From positions 3,596,001 to 3,660,000 of the forward strand of contig NZ_CP034073.1 of the NCBI RefSeq assembly GCF_003855155.1: a stretch of DNA of 64,000 nucleotides, given 5' to 3'. The position numbers and the translations under genes are program-made. Under the pieces are notes generated by a model. The model was not told the DNA's origin and did not search any database. It saw nothing but the letters and a program-made list of their open reading frames with translations. Source of the stretch: Shewanella psychromarinicola. Lineage in GTDB: Bacteria > Pseudomonadota > Gammaproteobacteria > Enterobacterales > Shewanellaceae. Below are positions 18,127 to 26,761 of this stretch, in pieces; within the stretch, counting starts at the first letter, position 1, and each line of letters opens with the position of its first letter.

Positions 18127-19308
18127 ATGAGAGAAGCCGTCATTGTATCAGCCGCCCGAACACCTATAGGTAAAGCCTATCGCGGTGCATTTAACGATTT
18201 ATCCGCCCCGACGTTAGCGGCCGTTGCGGTAAACGCCGCAATAGAGAGAGCGGGTATTGACCCTCATGACATTGAAGATTGTATTTTTGGTGCTGCGTTA
18301 ACTCAAGGCAACCAAGGAATGAACTTTGGTCGTCAAGTGGCCATGGCGGCACAATTACCGGTATCTGTGCCGGGCATGACTGTCGATCGTCAATGTTCTT
18401 CAGGATTAATGTCTATTGCTATCGCTGCCAACCATATCGTTGTTGATGGTGCCCAAATTGTTGTCGCCGGGGGTTGTGACTCAATCAGCTTAGTACAAAA
18501 CGATAAAATGAATATGCATCGTGCGGTTGATCCCAGCATAAAAGCTTACCAACCAGCCATTTATATGCCGATGCTTGATACTGCCGAAGTGGTTGCTGAA
18601 CGATATGGTATTTCTCGTGAAGCACAAGATGCCTACGCTTTAACATCTCAACTACGCACCGCAGCGGCGCAAACTGAAGGCCGATTTGATGATGAAATTG
18701 TGCCTGTTACTTGCACTAAGCTGGTAATGGACAAAGCCAGCGGTGAAATGAGTAAGCAACAAGTCACCTTAACCAAGGATGAAGGTAATCGCCCGTCTAC
18801 CGATCTACAAGGTTTGGCAAGCTTAAAAGCGGTCAAAGAATCCGGCTCGATTACCGGCGGTAATGCGTCGCAACTCTCTGATGGTGCTGCGGCTGTGGTA
18901 GTCATGGAGCGTGAATTAGCAGAGCAACGTGGGTTGAGTCCTTTAGGGGCGTATCGGGGCATGGTAGTTGTGGGCTGTGAACCTGATGAAATGGGCATAG
19001 GCCCAATTTATGCGATTCCAAAATTACTTGAGCGCCATGGTCTCACAATTGACGATATTGGTTTATGGGAAATCAATGAAGCGTTTGCTGTTCAAGTGAT
19101 TTATTGTGCTGAAAAGCTCGGTATTCCAGCCGATCGTTTAAATGTTGATGGCGGCGCAATCTCCATTGGCCATCCTTATGGCATGAGCGGCACTCGCATG
19201 GTAATGCATGCGCTAATTGAAGGTAAACGTCGTGGGGTTAAATACGTGGTGATCAGTATGTGTATTGGCGGTGGTCAGGGAGCCGCGGGCTTATTTGAAG
19301 TGTTATAA
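18127..19308 (+). CDS. Acetyl-CoA C-acyltransferase (thiolase)
   Basis: A 393-residue degradative thiolase. The start at 18127 gives the standard N-terminus MREAVIVSAARTPIGK and has AGGA 7 bases upstream; an in-frame ATG at 18061 is not needed. The catalytic residues are all present: Cys90 in DRQCSSG, His349 in GHPYGMSG and Cys379 in SMCIGGGQG. It cleaves 3-ketoacyl-CoA with CoA to acetyl-CoA and a shortened acyl-CoA. It is the natural next step after the hydratase and dehydrogenase encoded just upstream. Confidence 0.93.
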   Translation: MREAVIVSAARTPIGKAYRGAFNDLSAPTLAAVAVNAAIERAGIDPHDIEDCIFGAALTQGNQGMNFGRQVAMAAQLPVSVPGMTVDRQCSSGLMSIAIAANHIVVDGAQIVVAGGCDSISLVQNDKMNMHRAVDPSIKAYQPAIYMPMLDTAEVVAERYGISREAQDAYALTSQLRTAAAQTEGRFDDEIVPVTCTKLVMDKASGEMSKQQVTLTKDEGNRPSTDLQGLASLKAVKESGSITGGNASQLSDGAAAVVVMERELAEQRGLSPLGAYRGMVVVGCEPDEMGIGPIYAIPKLLERHGLTIDDIGLWEINEAFAVQVIYCAEKLGIPADRLNVDGGAISIGHPYGMSGTRMVMHALIEGKRRGVKYVVISMCIGGGQGAAGLFEVL

Positions 19309-19453
19309 GTCTGGCTCAATGTTAGGTTGATAAAAAGTTAATGAAACGTTAATGTCTGGTTAAGTTAATTTTTGCATCATACAAAATAATAATAAACATA
19401 GCTGCTAGAGTATTTGCTAGCCGCTAATAACGTAACATTTGGGGAAAAATATT

Positions 19454-21118
19454 ATGGAAAAGATTTGGCTTGAGAAGAGTTATCCGCCAGGGGTTGAGTT
19501 TGAAATAGATCCTGATAAATATAATTCTTTGGCAGATTTATTCTTAATTTATACCAAGTTGTATGCCAATAATACTGCGTTCATTAATATGGATGTCAGC
19601 ATTACTTATCAGCAACTTGAACAACAAGCGACGGATTTTGCTGCTTACTTACAGCAAGATTTAGGCTTAGTTAAGGGTGATAAATTTGCCATTATGATCC
19701 CCAATACACTGCAATATCCCATTGCACTATTTGGCGCACTGATTGCGGGTCTGACGGTGGTTAACGTTAATCCACTGTATACCGCCCGCGAGTTAGAACA
19801 TCAATTAAAAGACTCTGGCACTAAAGGGATCCTTATTCTTGAAAACTTTGCTCATGTATTACAGTCTGTTATTAATAAAACCGATGTAAAGCATGTGATC
19901 CTCACAGGCGTAGGTGACAGGTTAGGTATGATTAAAGGCGCACTCGTCAACGGCGCAATTAAGCATGTAAAAAAACTAGTCCCAGCGTTTGATTTGCCCA
20001 ATGCCATTAAATTTAATGACGTAATGGCCAAAGGCAGTAAACTTAATTTGACGCCAGTTGAGGTTGTGGGTGCTGATTTGGCCTTTTTACAATATACCGG
20101 TGGTACCACAGGCCCATCAAAAGGCGCCATGCTGACTCATCGCAACATGGTGGCCAACATAGAACAGTCCAATGCGGTTACAAAAAATGTCTTCGAAATA
20201 AACAAAGAAATTATGATAACCGCTTTGCCGCTTTATCATATCTATGCGTTAACTTCTAATTGTTTGGCCTTTTTACCATTTGGCGGCACTAATCTATTAA
20301 TCACCAATCCAAGAGATATGGCAGGTTTTGTTAAAGAGCTGGCTAAATATCGCTTTACCGTTATTACTGGGGTAAATACCTTATTTAATGGGCTACTAAA
20401 TACCCCTGGATTCGACAAACTTGATTTTAGTGCCTTAAAAATGGGGCTTGGTGGTGGAATGGCTGTGCAACGTCCGGTTGCAGAGCTTTGGGAAAAAGTC
20501 ACTAACAGTCGACTTTTAGAAGGATATGGATTAACCGAATGTGCGCCCTTAGTGACATTAAGTCCTTATAACCAAAAAAGTTTCAATGGCTCTATTGGTT
20601 TGCCTGCATCATCAACGGATATTCGTTTAGTCGGGGCTGATGGTGAAGACGTGGCATTAGGCGAGCCGGGCGAAATGTGGGTTAAAGGTCCACAAGTGAT
20701 GAAAGGCTATTACAATCGCCAAAAAGCCACCGATGAAGTCTTAATCGATGGTTGGTTAGCGACAGGTGATATCGCCACCATGGATGAAAATGGTTTTTTC
20801 AAAATTGTTGATCGAAAGAAAGATATGATCAATGTTTCAGGTTTTAATGTATTTCCAAACGAAATCGAAGAAGTACTGGTGATGCATGAAGGGGTACTTG
20901 AAGCTGCCGCTGTGGGGGTGTCGTGCGATATCACTGGTGAGCGAGTCAAAGTGTACATTGTTCGAAAAGACCCAACGCTTACCGAGCAAGATATACTCGA
21001 TCATTGTAATAAAATGCTCACCAATTATAAGCGACCTAAAGTAGTTGAATTTATGAATGAATTGCCCAAAAGTAATGTGGGTAAAGTGTTACGCAAAGAT
21101 CTTCGTAATAAGGCGTAA
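19454..21118 (+). CDS. Long-chain acyl-CoA ligase (FadD-like)
   Basis: A 554-residue AMP-forming ligase. I use the ATG at 19454, since GGGGAAAA is about 7 bases upstream; an in-frame TTG at 19439 overlaps no better site. Signatures: YTGGTTGPSKGAMLTHRN (P-loop), GYGLTECAP, GWLATGDIA, DRKKDMINVSGFNVFPNEIE and the C-terminal lysine in SNVGKVLRKDL. It activates a fatty or fatty-like acid to its CoA thioester with ATP, feeding the enzymes encoded by this run. FadD of E. coli is similar in length and motifs. Confidence 0.92.
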   Translation: MEKIWLEKSYPPGVEFEIDPDKYNSLADLFLIYTKLYANNTAFINMDVSITYQQLEQQATDFAAYLQQDLGLVKGDKFAIMIPNTLQYPIALFGALIAGLTVVNVNPLYTARELEHQLKDSGTKGILILENFAHVLQSVINKTDVKHVILTGVGDRLGMIKGALVNGAIKHVKKLVPAFDLPNAIKFNDVMAKGSKLNLTPVEVVGADLAFLQYTGGTTGPSKGAMLTHRNMVANIEQSNAVTKNVFEINKEIMITALPLYHIYALTSNCLAFLPFGGTNLLITNPRDMAGFVKELAKYRFTVITGVNTLFNGLLNTPGFDKLDFSALKMGLGGGMAVQRPVAELWEKVTNSRLLEGYGLTECAPLVTLSPYNQKSFNGSIGLPASSTDIRLVGADGEDVALGEPGEMWVKGPQVMKGYYNRQKATDEVLIDGWLATGDIATMDENGFFKIVDRKKDMINVSGFNVFPNEIEEVLVMHEGVLEAAAVGVSCDITGERVKVYIVRKDPTLTEQDILDHCNKMLTNYKRPKVVEFMNELPKSNVGKVLRKDLRNKA

Positions 21119-21182
21119 GCTTCATCGATGCTACTTTTTAGAGACTAATGTTTTAATAACAACTGTCTAATCATTAACCTAG

Positions 21183-21270
21183 ATGCTTTAGTGTCGAAGT
21201 TTAGTATTGAAGTTTTAGTCTCGAAACTTTAGTCTCGAAGCTTTAAGTCCCGAAGCTTTAGTCTCGAAAC
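21183..21270 (+). repeat. Tandem repeat of a 13-15 bp unit (TTTAGTCTCGAA core)
   Basis: About six successive, slightly diverged units with the core TTTAGTCTCGAA fill the spacer between the ligase gene and the hairpin at 21273. The variants include TTTAGTGTCGAA, TTTAGTATTGAA and TTTAAGTCCCGAA. The units are too short and too diverged for a CRISPR array. Confidence 0.7.
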
Positions 21271-21272
21271 TT

Positions 21273-21299
21273 AACTGTCGGCATTTATTGCCGACAGTT
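21273..21299 (+). terminator. Hairpin, probable terminator of the MaoC-ligase run
   Basis: AACTGTCGGC (21273-21282) pairs perfectly with GCCGACAGTT (21290-21299), loop of 7. The T-run is only moderate. It lies just before the patatin gene (ATG 21316), so it may act as an attenuator as much as a full stop. Confidence 0.6.
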
Positions 21300-21315
21300 T
21301 AACAATAAGAGCCAT

Positions 21316-22380
21316 ATGTTAGAAATATATGCTGGTGAAACGGCCTTAAAAAAGATCCAGCAAGATGGATTTTCCCCTGAGTTATTTAGCGCTTTCCTTG
21401 GTGCAAGCGGTGGGCCCAAATGGTTTACCTTACTGGGATTAGATAAATATATCTTTGGGGAGTTTTTCAAAGGCAGACAACAGCCGTTAAATCTCATTGG
21501 CTCAAGTGCCGGTGCGTTTCGCGCCGCGTGCTTTGCGCAAAAAGACCCCGTAGCGGCAATAGAGCGTTTAGCTAAACACTACAGTGAAACCGTGTACTCG
21601 GATAATACTAAACCCAAAGCGGCAGAAATTACCGCTAAAGCCATTGAATTGCTTGATGCGCTCTTTGGTGACAACGGCGCAGCTGAAATTATTAATAATA
21701 ACGTCTTTAAAGCCCATTTTATTGTGGCTAAATGCAATGGTTTCGTAGCATCAGAAAACAAGTTCACACTAGGGGCTGGGTTGGTTAACAGCGTAATTAG
21801 AAATACCTTGAGTCGCTCGTTACTAAATAGTCAATATGAACGATATATATTTCAGCATAATCAAAGCGATTTAGTTCTCCACGATCCTGATAACATCCCA
21901 ACTACCGCGGTGGCTTTTAGTCAACACAATATCAAAGCTGCGCTACTGGCGTCAGGTTCTATTCCTATGGTGATGCAAGGCATAAAAGATATTGTTGATT
22001 GTCCACCCGGCATGTATCGAGATGGCGGCATTATCGATTATCATTTTGATTTCAATATTCAAAATCAAGGCTTAATCCTTTACCCTCATTTTAGCTCGAC
22101 ATTAAAAGCGGGCTGGTTCGATAAAAAGCTGTCCCGCAACGTCAGGCTAGAACACTACGATAAAACCGTATTGCTTTGTCCTTCTGCTGAATTTGTTGAA
22201 TCTTTGCCCTATAAAAAAATTCCTGACCGTAGTGATTTTATCGACATGAAACCCGCTCAGCGCATCCAGTATTGGCAACAGGTTTTCGTTGAAAGTGAAA
22301 AGCTTGCCCAGCACTTTAAACACTTTTATCAAACCCAAAATATCAGCAGCATAAAAAGTATTAAGCAACTCATTAGGTAA
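21316..22380 (+). CDS. Patatin-like phospholipase family protein
   Basis: A 354-residue patatin-fold acyl hydrolase. GASGGPKWF supplies the oxyanion loop, GSSAGAFR the GXSXG nucleophile and DGGIIDYHFD the Asp of the Ser-Asp dyad. It should release fatty acids from lipids and could feed the ligase encoded upstream. No signal peptide is seen, so it acts in the cytoplasm or at the inner membrane face. The start at 21316 is weakly supported by AAGAG. Lipid substrate unknown. Confidence 0.85.
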   Translation: MLEIYAGETALKKIQQDGFSPELFSAFLGASGGPKWFTLLGLDKYIFGEFFKGRQQPLNLIGSSAGAFRAACFAQKDPVAAIERLAKHYSETVYSDNTKPKAAEITAKAIELLDALFGDNGAAEIINNNVFKAHFIVAKCNGFVASENKFTLGAGLVNSVIRNTLSRSLLNSQYERYIFQHNQSDLVLHDPDNIPTTAVAFSQHNIKAALLASGSIPMVMQGIKDIVDCPPGMYRDGGIIDYHFDFNIQNQGLILYPHFSSTLKAGWFDKKLSRNVRLEHYDKTVLLCPSAEFVESLPYKKIPDRSDFIDMKPAQRIQYWQQVFVESEKLAQHFKHFYQTQNISSIKSIKQLIR

Positions 22381-22427
22381 TAACAGCAAAATGACACAAG
22401 TATCTCACCAGGATGACGATATCCATT

Positions 22428-22466
22428 AACCACGGTCTCAATAAACCACGGCCTCAATAAACCAAA
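22428..22466 (+). repeat. Short direct repeat before the reductase gene
   Basis: AACCACGGTCTCAATA is followed by AACCACGGCCTCAATA and a third partial AACC, in the spacer after the patatin gene. No function is evident. Confidence 0.55.
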
Positions 22467-22517
22467 GTATCGCGCAGTCACATGCAGCATTAATATACCA
22501 ACAAAGAGAGCAAAAAT

Positions 22518-23516
22518 ATGAGCACATATAAAGCCATTAACTTAATCGCCCGTCCTCAAGGTGGCCCCATCGGCCCTGAATTATTTGAAGTGGTTGAAAA
22601 ACCAATGCCTAAAGTGGCTGACGGACAATTTTTGGTCAAACAAAACTGCATGTCACTTGATCCTGCGATGTTTGGTTGGATGAGCGCTGATACCGAAAGT
22701 TACATTCCGCCAGTTGCGTTAGGTGAGGTGATGCGCAGTTCTGGCATTGGTGAAATTGTAGAGAGTAACCATCCTGGCTTTAAGGTCGGCGACCGAGTGA
22801 TGGGCATGATGGGTTGGCAACAATATTTTTTAACTAACGGCGCGGGGTTAAATAAAGTGACCGCGCCATTACCAGATGAAGCTATTTTATCGGTTTTTGC
22901 TTTGCCGGGGTTAACGGCGACGCAAGGACTCTTTAACGTAGGTAAACCACAAAAAGGCGAAACCATCGTAGTTTCTGGCGCAGCAGGATCGGTTGGTTCT
23001 ATTGTGGGACAGTTGGCTAAAGCGGATGGCCTCAGGGTTATCGGTGTTGTCGGTAGTGATGAAAAAGCCGATTGGATTGTTAACGAATTAGGTTTTGATG
23101 GTGCGATTAATTACAAGACCGATGATTTAGCCGCAAAATTGGCCGAATTAACCCCCGATGGCGTTGATGTGTATTTTGAAAATACCGGCGGCCCGATCCA
23201 GCACCATGTGTTTGCCAAAATGAATGCCCATGGCCGCATTGTGGTGTGTGGCATGATTGCCGATTACCCGAAAGCCGTGCCAGATCTAGCACCAAGCTGG
23301 ATCCAAGTGATTAAAAAACGCCTCATTATACAAGGCTTCACTATGCCTGATCATTTTGGTGACGTGCCAGCGCTATTAGAAAAACTGACACCTTACGTCA
23401 TGAAAGGACAAATTAAACATCGCGCCCATGTGTTAAATGGTCTTGAGTCGGCAATCACCGGCTTAAACTTGTTTTTTACCGGTGATAATAAAGGCAAGTT
23501 AATCGTTAAATTATAA
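22518..23516 (+). CDS. NADP-dependent oxidoreductase, MDR family (CurA / prostaglandin-reductase-like)
   Basis: A 332-residue zinc-free medium-chain reductase. SGAAGSVGSIVGQLAKADG (about residues 153-171) is the NADPH-binding motif and YFENTGGPIQHH and GFTMPDHF are typical of the leukotriene B4 dehydrogenase/CurA branch. These enzymes reduce the double bond of alpha,beta-unsaturated ketones or aldehydes. It fits as a detoxifying or double-bond-removing step in lipid degradation. The transcript ends at the hairpin at 23556. Confidence 0.88.
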   Translation: MSTYKAINLIARPQGGPIGPELFEVVEKPMPKVADGQFLVKQNCMSLDPAMFGWMSADTESYIPPVALGEVMRSSGIGEIVESNHPGFKVGDRVMGMMGWQQYFLTNGAGLNKVTAPLPDEAILSVFALPGLTATQGLFNVGKPQKGETIVVSGAAGSVGSIVGQLAKADGLRVIGVVGSDEKADWIVNELGFDGAINYKTDDLAAKLAELTPDGVDVYFENTGGPIQHHVFAKMNAHGRIVVCGMIADYPKAVPDLAPSWIQVIKKRLIIQGFTMPDHFGDVPALLEKLTPYVMKGQIKHRAHVLNGLESAITGLNLFFTGDNKGKLIVKL

Positions 23517-23555
23517 TTTTTATAACAATATTGTTTATCAATAATTTATAACGGC

Positions 23556-23595
23556 CACAACCCAATTAATCAATGTTGTTAATTGGGTTGTGTTT
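23556..23595 (+). terminator. Rho-independent terminator after the MDR reductase
   Basis: CACAACCCAATTAA (23556-23569) pairs perfectly over 14 bp with TTAATTGGGTTGTG (23579-23592), loop of 9, followed by TTTA. It separates the reductase from the molybdopterin gene. Confidence 0.8.
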
Positions 23596-23630
23596 ATGAC
23601 AGGTTTACTATTCCAAGTCAGGCGATAAAT

Positions 23631-25745
23631 ATGAGCGAAATTAACACCCATTATCGAAATTGCAATATTTGTGAAGCCATGTGTGGCTTGGAAATTACCT
23701 ATCAAGATAACCAAATCTTATCAATTAAAGGCGATCAACTAGACCCCTTTAGTCAAGGTTATAACTGCCCAAAATCCTTAGCCTTAGAAGATTTTTATAC
23801 TGACAAAGATCGCTTAAAAACGCCTATTAGGCGAACCGCAACAGGTTGGGAAGATATTAGCTGGGATGAGGCCTTTAGCGAAATAACTGAAAAGTTTAAA
23901 GGCATTCAACAGCAGCATGGCAACAATGCGTTGGCGGTTTATTTGGGTAATCCCAATGCCCATAGTCTTGGTAATGCGCTGTTCCTTAAACCATTTATGA
24001 AGTCACTTGGCACCATAAACCGTTTCAGCTCTGCCTCTGCCGATCAATTACCTCATCATGTTGCTGCAAACTTTATGTTTGGCGCGGGCATGTTAATTCC
24101 GGTGCCCGACATTGATAGAACTGATTTTATGCTGATCATTGGTGGTAATCCTGTGGTATCAAACGGTAGCATGATGACGGCACCTAACGTTATAGGTCGG
24201 ATGAAAGCCATCCAAAAACGTGGTGGAAAAATTGTCGTTGTTGACCCCCGCAGAACCCGCACAGCCAAAATTGCTGATCAACATCTGTTTATTCGCCCAG
24301 AAAAAGATGCGTTATTACTGCTGGCGTTGATCCACTGCGTTTTTGATTCAAATATGGTTAATTTACGTCATTTAGAAACCCAAGTTGATGGGCTAGATGA
24401 TGTTGAAAGCCTAGCAAAACACTATTCGCCCGAGCTTGTGGCTGAATTTGTCGGCATTAATGCGACGAGTATTCGCACCTTAGCCGCAGACATGCTCGCA
24501 GCAGATTCTGCTGTTTGTTATAGCCGCATGGGGGCGTCGACGCAAACATTTGGTGGCTTATGTCTATGGCTAACCAATGTACTCAATATTATTACCGGCA
24601 ACTTTGACCGTGCCGGTGGCGCTATGTTTCCACAGCCTGCTTTTGATTTACTGAGCAATCATCAACCCGGTCATAAAAGTTCATTTGGCCAACATCAAAC
24701 GCGAGTACGTAAGCTGCCATTTTTCAATGGTGAATTTCCGGTTGCGACCTTAGCGGAAGAAATACAGACGCCTGGAGAAGGGCAAATAAGAAGCGTGATC
24801 ACGGTTGCTGGCAATCCGGTACTTTCAGCCCCTAGTGGGCATAAATTAGCCCAAGCTTTTGCAGGCTTAGATTACATGGTCTCGGTTGACATTTATTTAA
24901 ATGAAACCACCCAATACGCCAACATTATTTTACCGGGTACTACGGGCGTTGAAAATTCTCATTTCGATATTTTCTTTAATTCATTTTCGGTTAGAAACAC
25001 AGTTAAATACTCACCGCCATTATTTGATCAACAACCGGATCAACGCAGCGACTGGCAAATACTTAAACAGATTTCTGCCCGGATGCTCAATATTGCGACT
25101 GACGACCCGATGCAAAAAATCACTCCAGAAATGCTGTTAGATATGGAACTGAAAAAAGGGCCCTATGGCGAAGAGGGTATGAGCTTACAAAAGCTGATTG
25201 ATAATCCCCATGGTATTGATATTGGCCCGTTAATGCCGTGTCTTGCTGAGCGGATAAAAACCGCAGACGGCAAGGTCAATTTATTTCCGCAAATCTATAG
25301 AGATGATTTACCTCGTTTGGATGCCGTTATGGCACAACCCGCGCGTGATCAAGCTTATCCGTTTGAGTTAATTGGTCGACGATTAGTTAAAAGTCACAAT
25401 ACCTGGACACAAAATTCACAACGACTCATTAAAGGAAAAAATTTATGTACTTTAGAAGTGCATTCACAAGATGCACAAGCGCTTGGGATCAAACAAGGGC
25501 AGCTAGTTAATGTCAGTTCAGCGGTAGGTGAAATCGTCATTGAAGTGGCAATTACTGATGATATCCAACAAGGTGTGGTCAGTATGCCTCAAGGCTGGGG
25601 ACACAATCAAAAAGGTACTAACATGTCGGTTGCAGCAACTCAGCCAGGGGTGAGCATTAATGATTTAACAGATGCCAATCGAGTTGATATGCTGACAGGT
25701 AATGCGGCATTTAATGGTACGCCTGTTGCCATCAAAGCAGCCTAA
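23631..25745 (+). CDS. Molybdopterin oxidoreductase family protein with N-terminal 4Fe-4S site
   Basis: A 704-residue single-chain enzyme of the formate-dehydrogenase/nitrate-reductase (DMSO reductase) superfamily. Cys11, Cys14, Cys18 and Cys46 (CNICEAMCG ... NCPK) form the 4Fe-4S site. The middle has IGGNPVVSNGSMM and VVDPRRTRTAKIADQHLFIRP, the molybdopterin-dinucleotide binding part. MSEINTHYRN at 23631 is preferred as start because AGGCG lies 7 bases upstream. No Tat signal is present, so it is cytoplasmic. The substrate cannot be read from the sequence. The following MoxR/VWA pair might help to activate it. Confidence 0.88.
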   Translation: MSEINTHYRNCNICEAMCGLEITYQDNQILSIKGDQLDPFSQGYNCPKSLALEDFYTDKDRLKTPIRRTATGWEDISWDEAFSEITEKFKGIQQQHGNNALAVYLGNPNAHSLGNALFLKPFMKSLGTINRFSSASADQLPHHVAANFMFGAGMLIPVPDIDRTDFMLIIGGNPVVSNGSMMTAPNVIGRMKAIQKRGGKIVVVDPRRTRTAKIADQHLFIRPEKDALLLLALIHCVFDSNMVNLRHLETQVDGLDDVESLAKHYSPELVAEFVGINATSIRTLAADMLAADSAVCYSRMGASTQTFGGLCLWLTNVLNIITGNFDRAGGAMFPQPAFDLLSNHQPGHKSSFGQHQTRVRKLPFFNGEFPVATLAEEIQTPGEGQIRSVITVAGNPVLSAPSGHKLAQAFAGLDYMVSVDIYLNETTQYANIILPGTTGVENSHFDIFFNSFSVRNTVKYSPPLFDQQPDQRSDWQILKQISARMLNIATDDPMQKITPEMLLDMELKKGPYGEEGMSLQKLIDNPHGIDIGPLMPCLAERIKTADGKVNLFPQIYRDDLPRLDAVMAQPARDQAYPFELIGRRLVKSHNTWTQNSQRLIKGKNLCTLEVHSQDAQALGIKQGQLVNVSSAVGEIVIEVAITDDIQQGVVSMPQGWGHNQKGTNMSVAATQPGVSINDLTDANRVDMLTGNAAFNGTPVAIKAA

Positions 25746-25815
25746 AAGGAAGTTGCCTAAATAAAGTTGTTTAATAATAGTGCTTATGTTGATTAAATGG
25801 GCTAGTCCATTTTTA

Positions 25816-25840
25816 GTTTGAATCTATTCATTTTCAATTA
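25816..25840 (+). promoter_or_regulatory. Weak candidate operator upstream of the MoxR gene
   Basis: TTGAA and TTCAA (25818-25822, 25833-25837) form an inverted pair around TCTATTCATT. It shares the block CTATTCATTT with sites A and B, but the flanks differ. Position, 82 bases before the MoxR start, fits a control site; evidence is thin. Confidence 0.3.
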
Positions 25841-25921
25841 CCGACGATTAACACAAACAAATAGCTTTGAGGCTGGTGCTAATTAATAGCGACAAAGCGA
25901 CATGAATAAAAAGGTAAGACC

Positions 25922-26755
25922 ATGTTTAAAAGTACACAAAATTATATTGCATCAAACGAACTTAGCTTGGCGGTAAATGCGGCGATCTCATTAGAAAAAC
26001 CGTTATTAATTAAGGGCGAGCCCGGTACCGGTAAAACCCAGTTAGCCGAAGAACTAGCCAGTTCACTCAATTGTAAATTGTATCAATGGCATATTAAATC
26101 GACCACTAAAGCGCAACAAGGCCTCTATGAATATGATGCAGTATCTCGGTTACGCGACAGTCAGTTAGGTGATGCACGGGTTCATGATATTGGCAACTAT
26201 ATCGTTAAAGGCAAGTTATGGCAGGCGTTTGAAGAAGAGCAAAGACCCATATTGTTGATTGATGAAATCGATAAAGCAGACATCGAATTTCCGAATGATT
26301 TGTTGCAAGAGCTTGATAAAATGGAGTTTTATGTTTATGAAACCCAACAAGTGATTAAAGCAAAACAGCGACCAATTATCATCATCACCTCAAATAATGA
26401 AAAAGAATTACCCGATGCTTTCTTAAGGCGCTGTTTTTTCCATTACATCAAGTTTCCGACTAAAGCTGAAATGGAAAAAATTATCGATGTGCATCATCCT
26501 GATGTTAAACAAGCATTGTTAAAACAAGCATTAGAGGTGTTTTTTGATTTACGCGAAGTCAGTGGCATCAAGAAAAAACCGTCAACATCAGAGTTAATTG
26601 ATTGGTTAAAACTATTGATATCCGATGACATATCGCAAGATACATTACTCGATAAAAAGTCAGATATCATTCCTTTGTTTGGCGCACTGTTAAAAAATGA
26701 ACAAGACGTTTCATTGATTGAAAAATTGGCCTTTATGAGCCGCAGAAACAGGTGA
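25922..26755 (+). CDS. MoxR-family AAA+ ATPase
   Basis: A 277-residue ATPase with Walker A GEPGTGKT (32-39), Walker B LLIDEIDKAD (about 111-120), and sensor-1 region IIITSNNEKELPDAFLRRC. MoxR proteins act as chaperones or chelatase-like activators of metalloenzymes, usually with a VWA partner, which is encoded 6 bases downstream. It follows the molybdopterin enzyme; the CoxD/CoxE pair of CO dehydrogenase is a known analogue for Mo-enzyme maturation. AAGG precedes the ATG at 7 bases. The client protein is inferred. Confidence 0.9.
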   Translation: MFKSTQNYIASNELSLAVNAAISLEKPLLIKGEPGTGKTQLAEELASSLNCKLYQWHIKSTTKAQQGLYEYDAVSRLRDSQLGDARVHDIGNYIVKGKLWQAFEEEQRPILLIDEIDKADIEFPNDLLQELDKMEFYVYETQQVIKAKQRPIIIITSNNEKELPDAFLRRCFFHYIKFPTKAEMEKIIDVHHPDVKQALLKQALEVFFDLREVSGIKKKPSTSELIDWLKLLISDDISQDTLLDKKSDIIPLFGALLKNEQDVSLIEKLAFMSRRNR

Positions 26756-26761
26756 TTCACA

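Noticed and set aside
21183..21270. Possible CRISPR or regulator-binding array
   Set aside because: The units are only 13-15 bp, diverged and without spacers; they fit slippage better.
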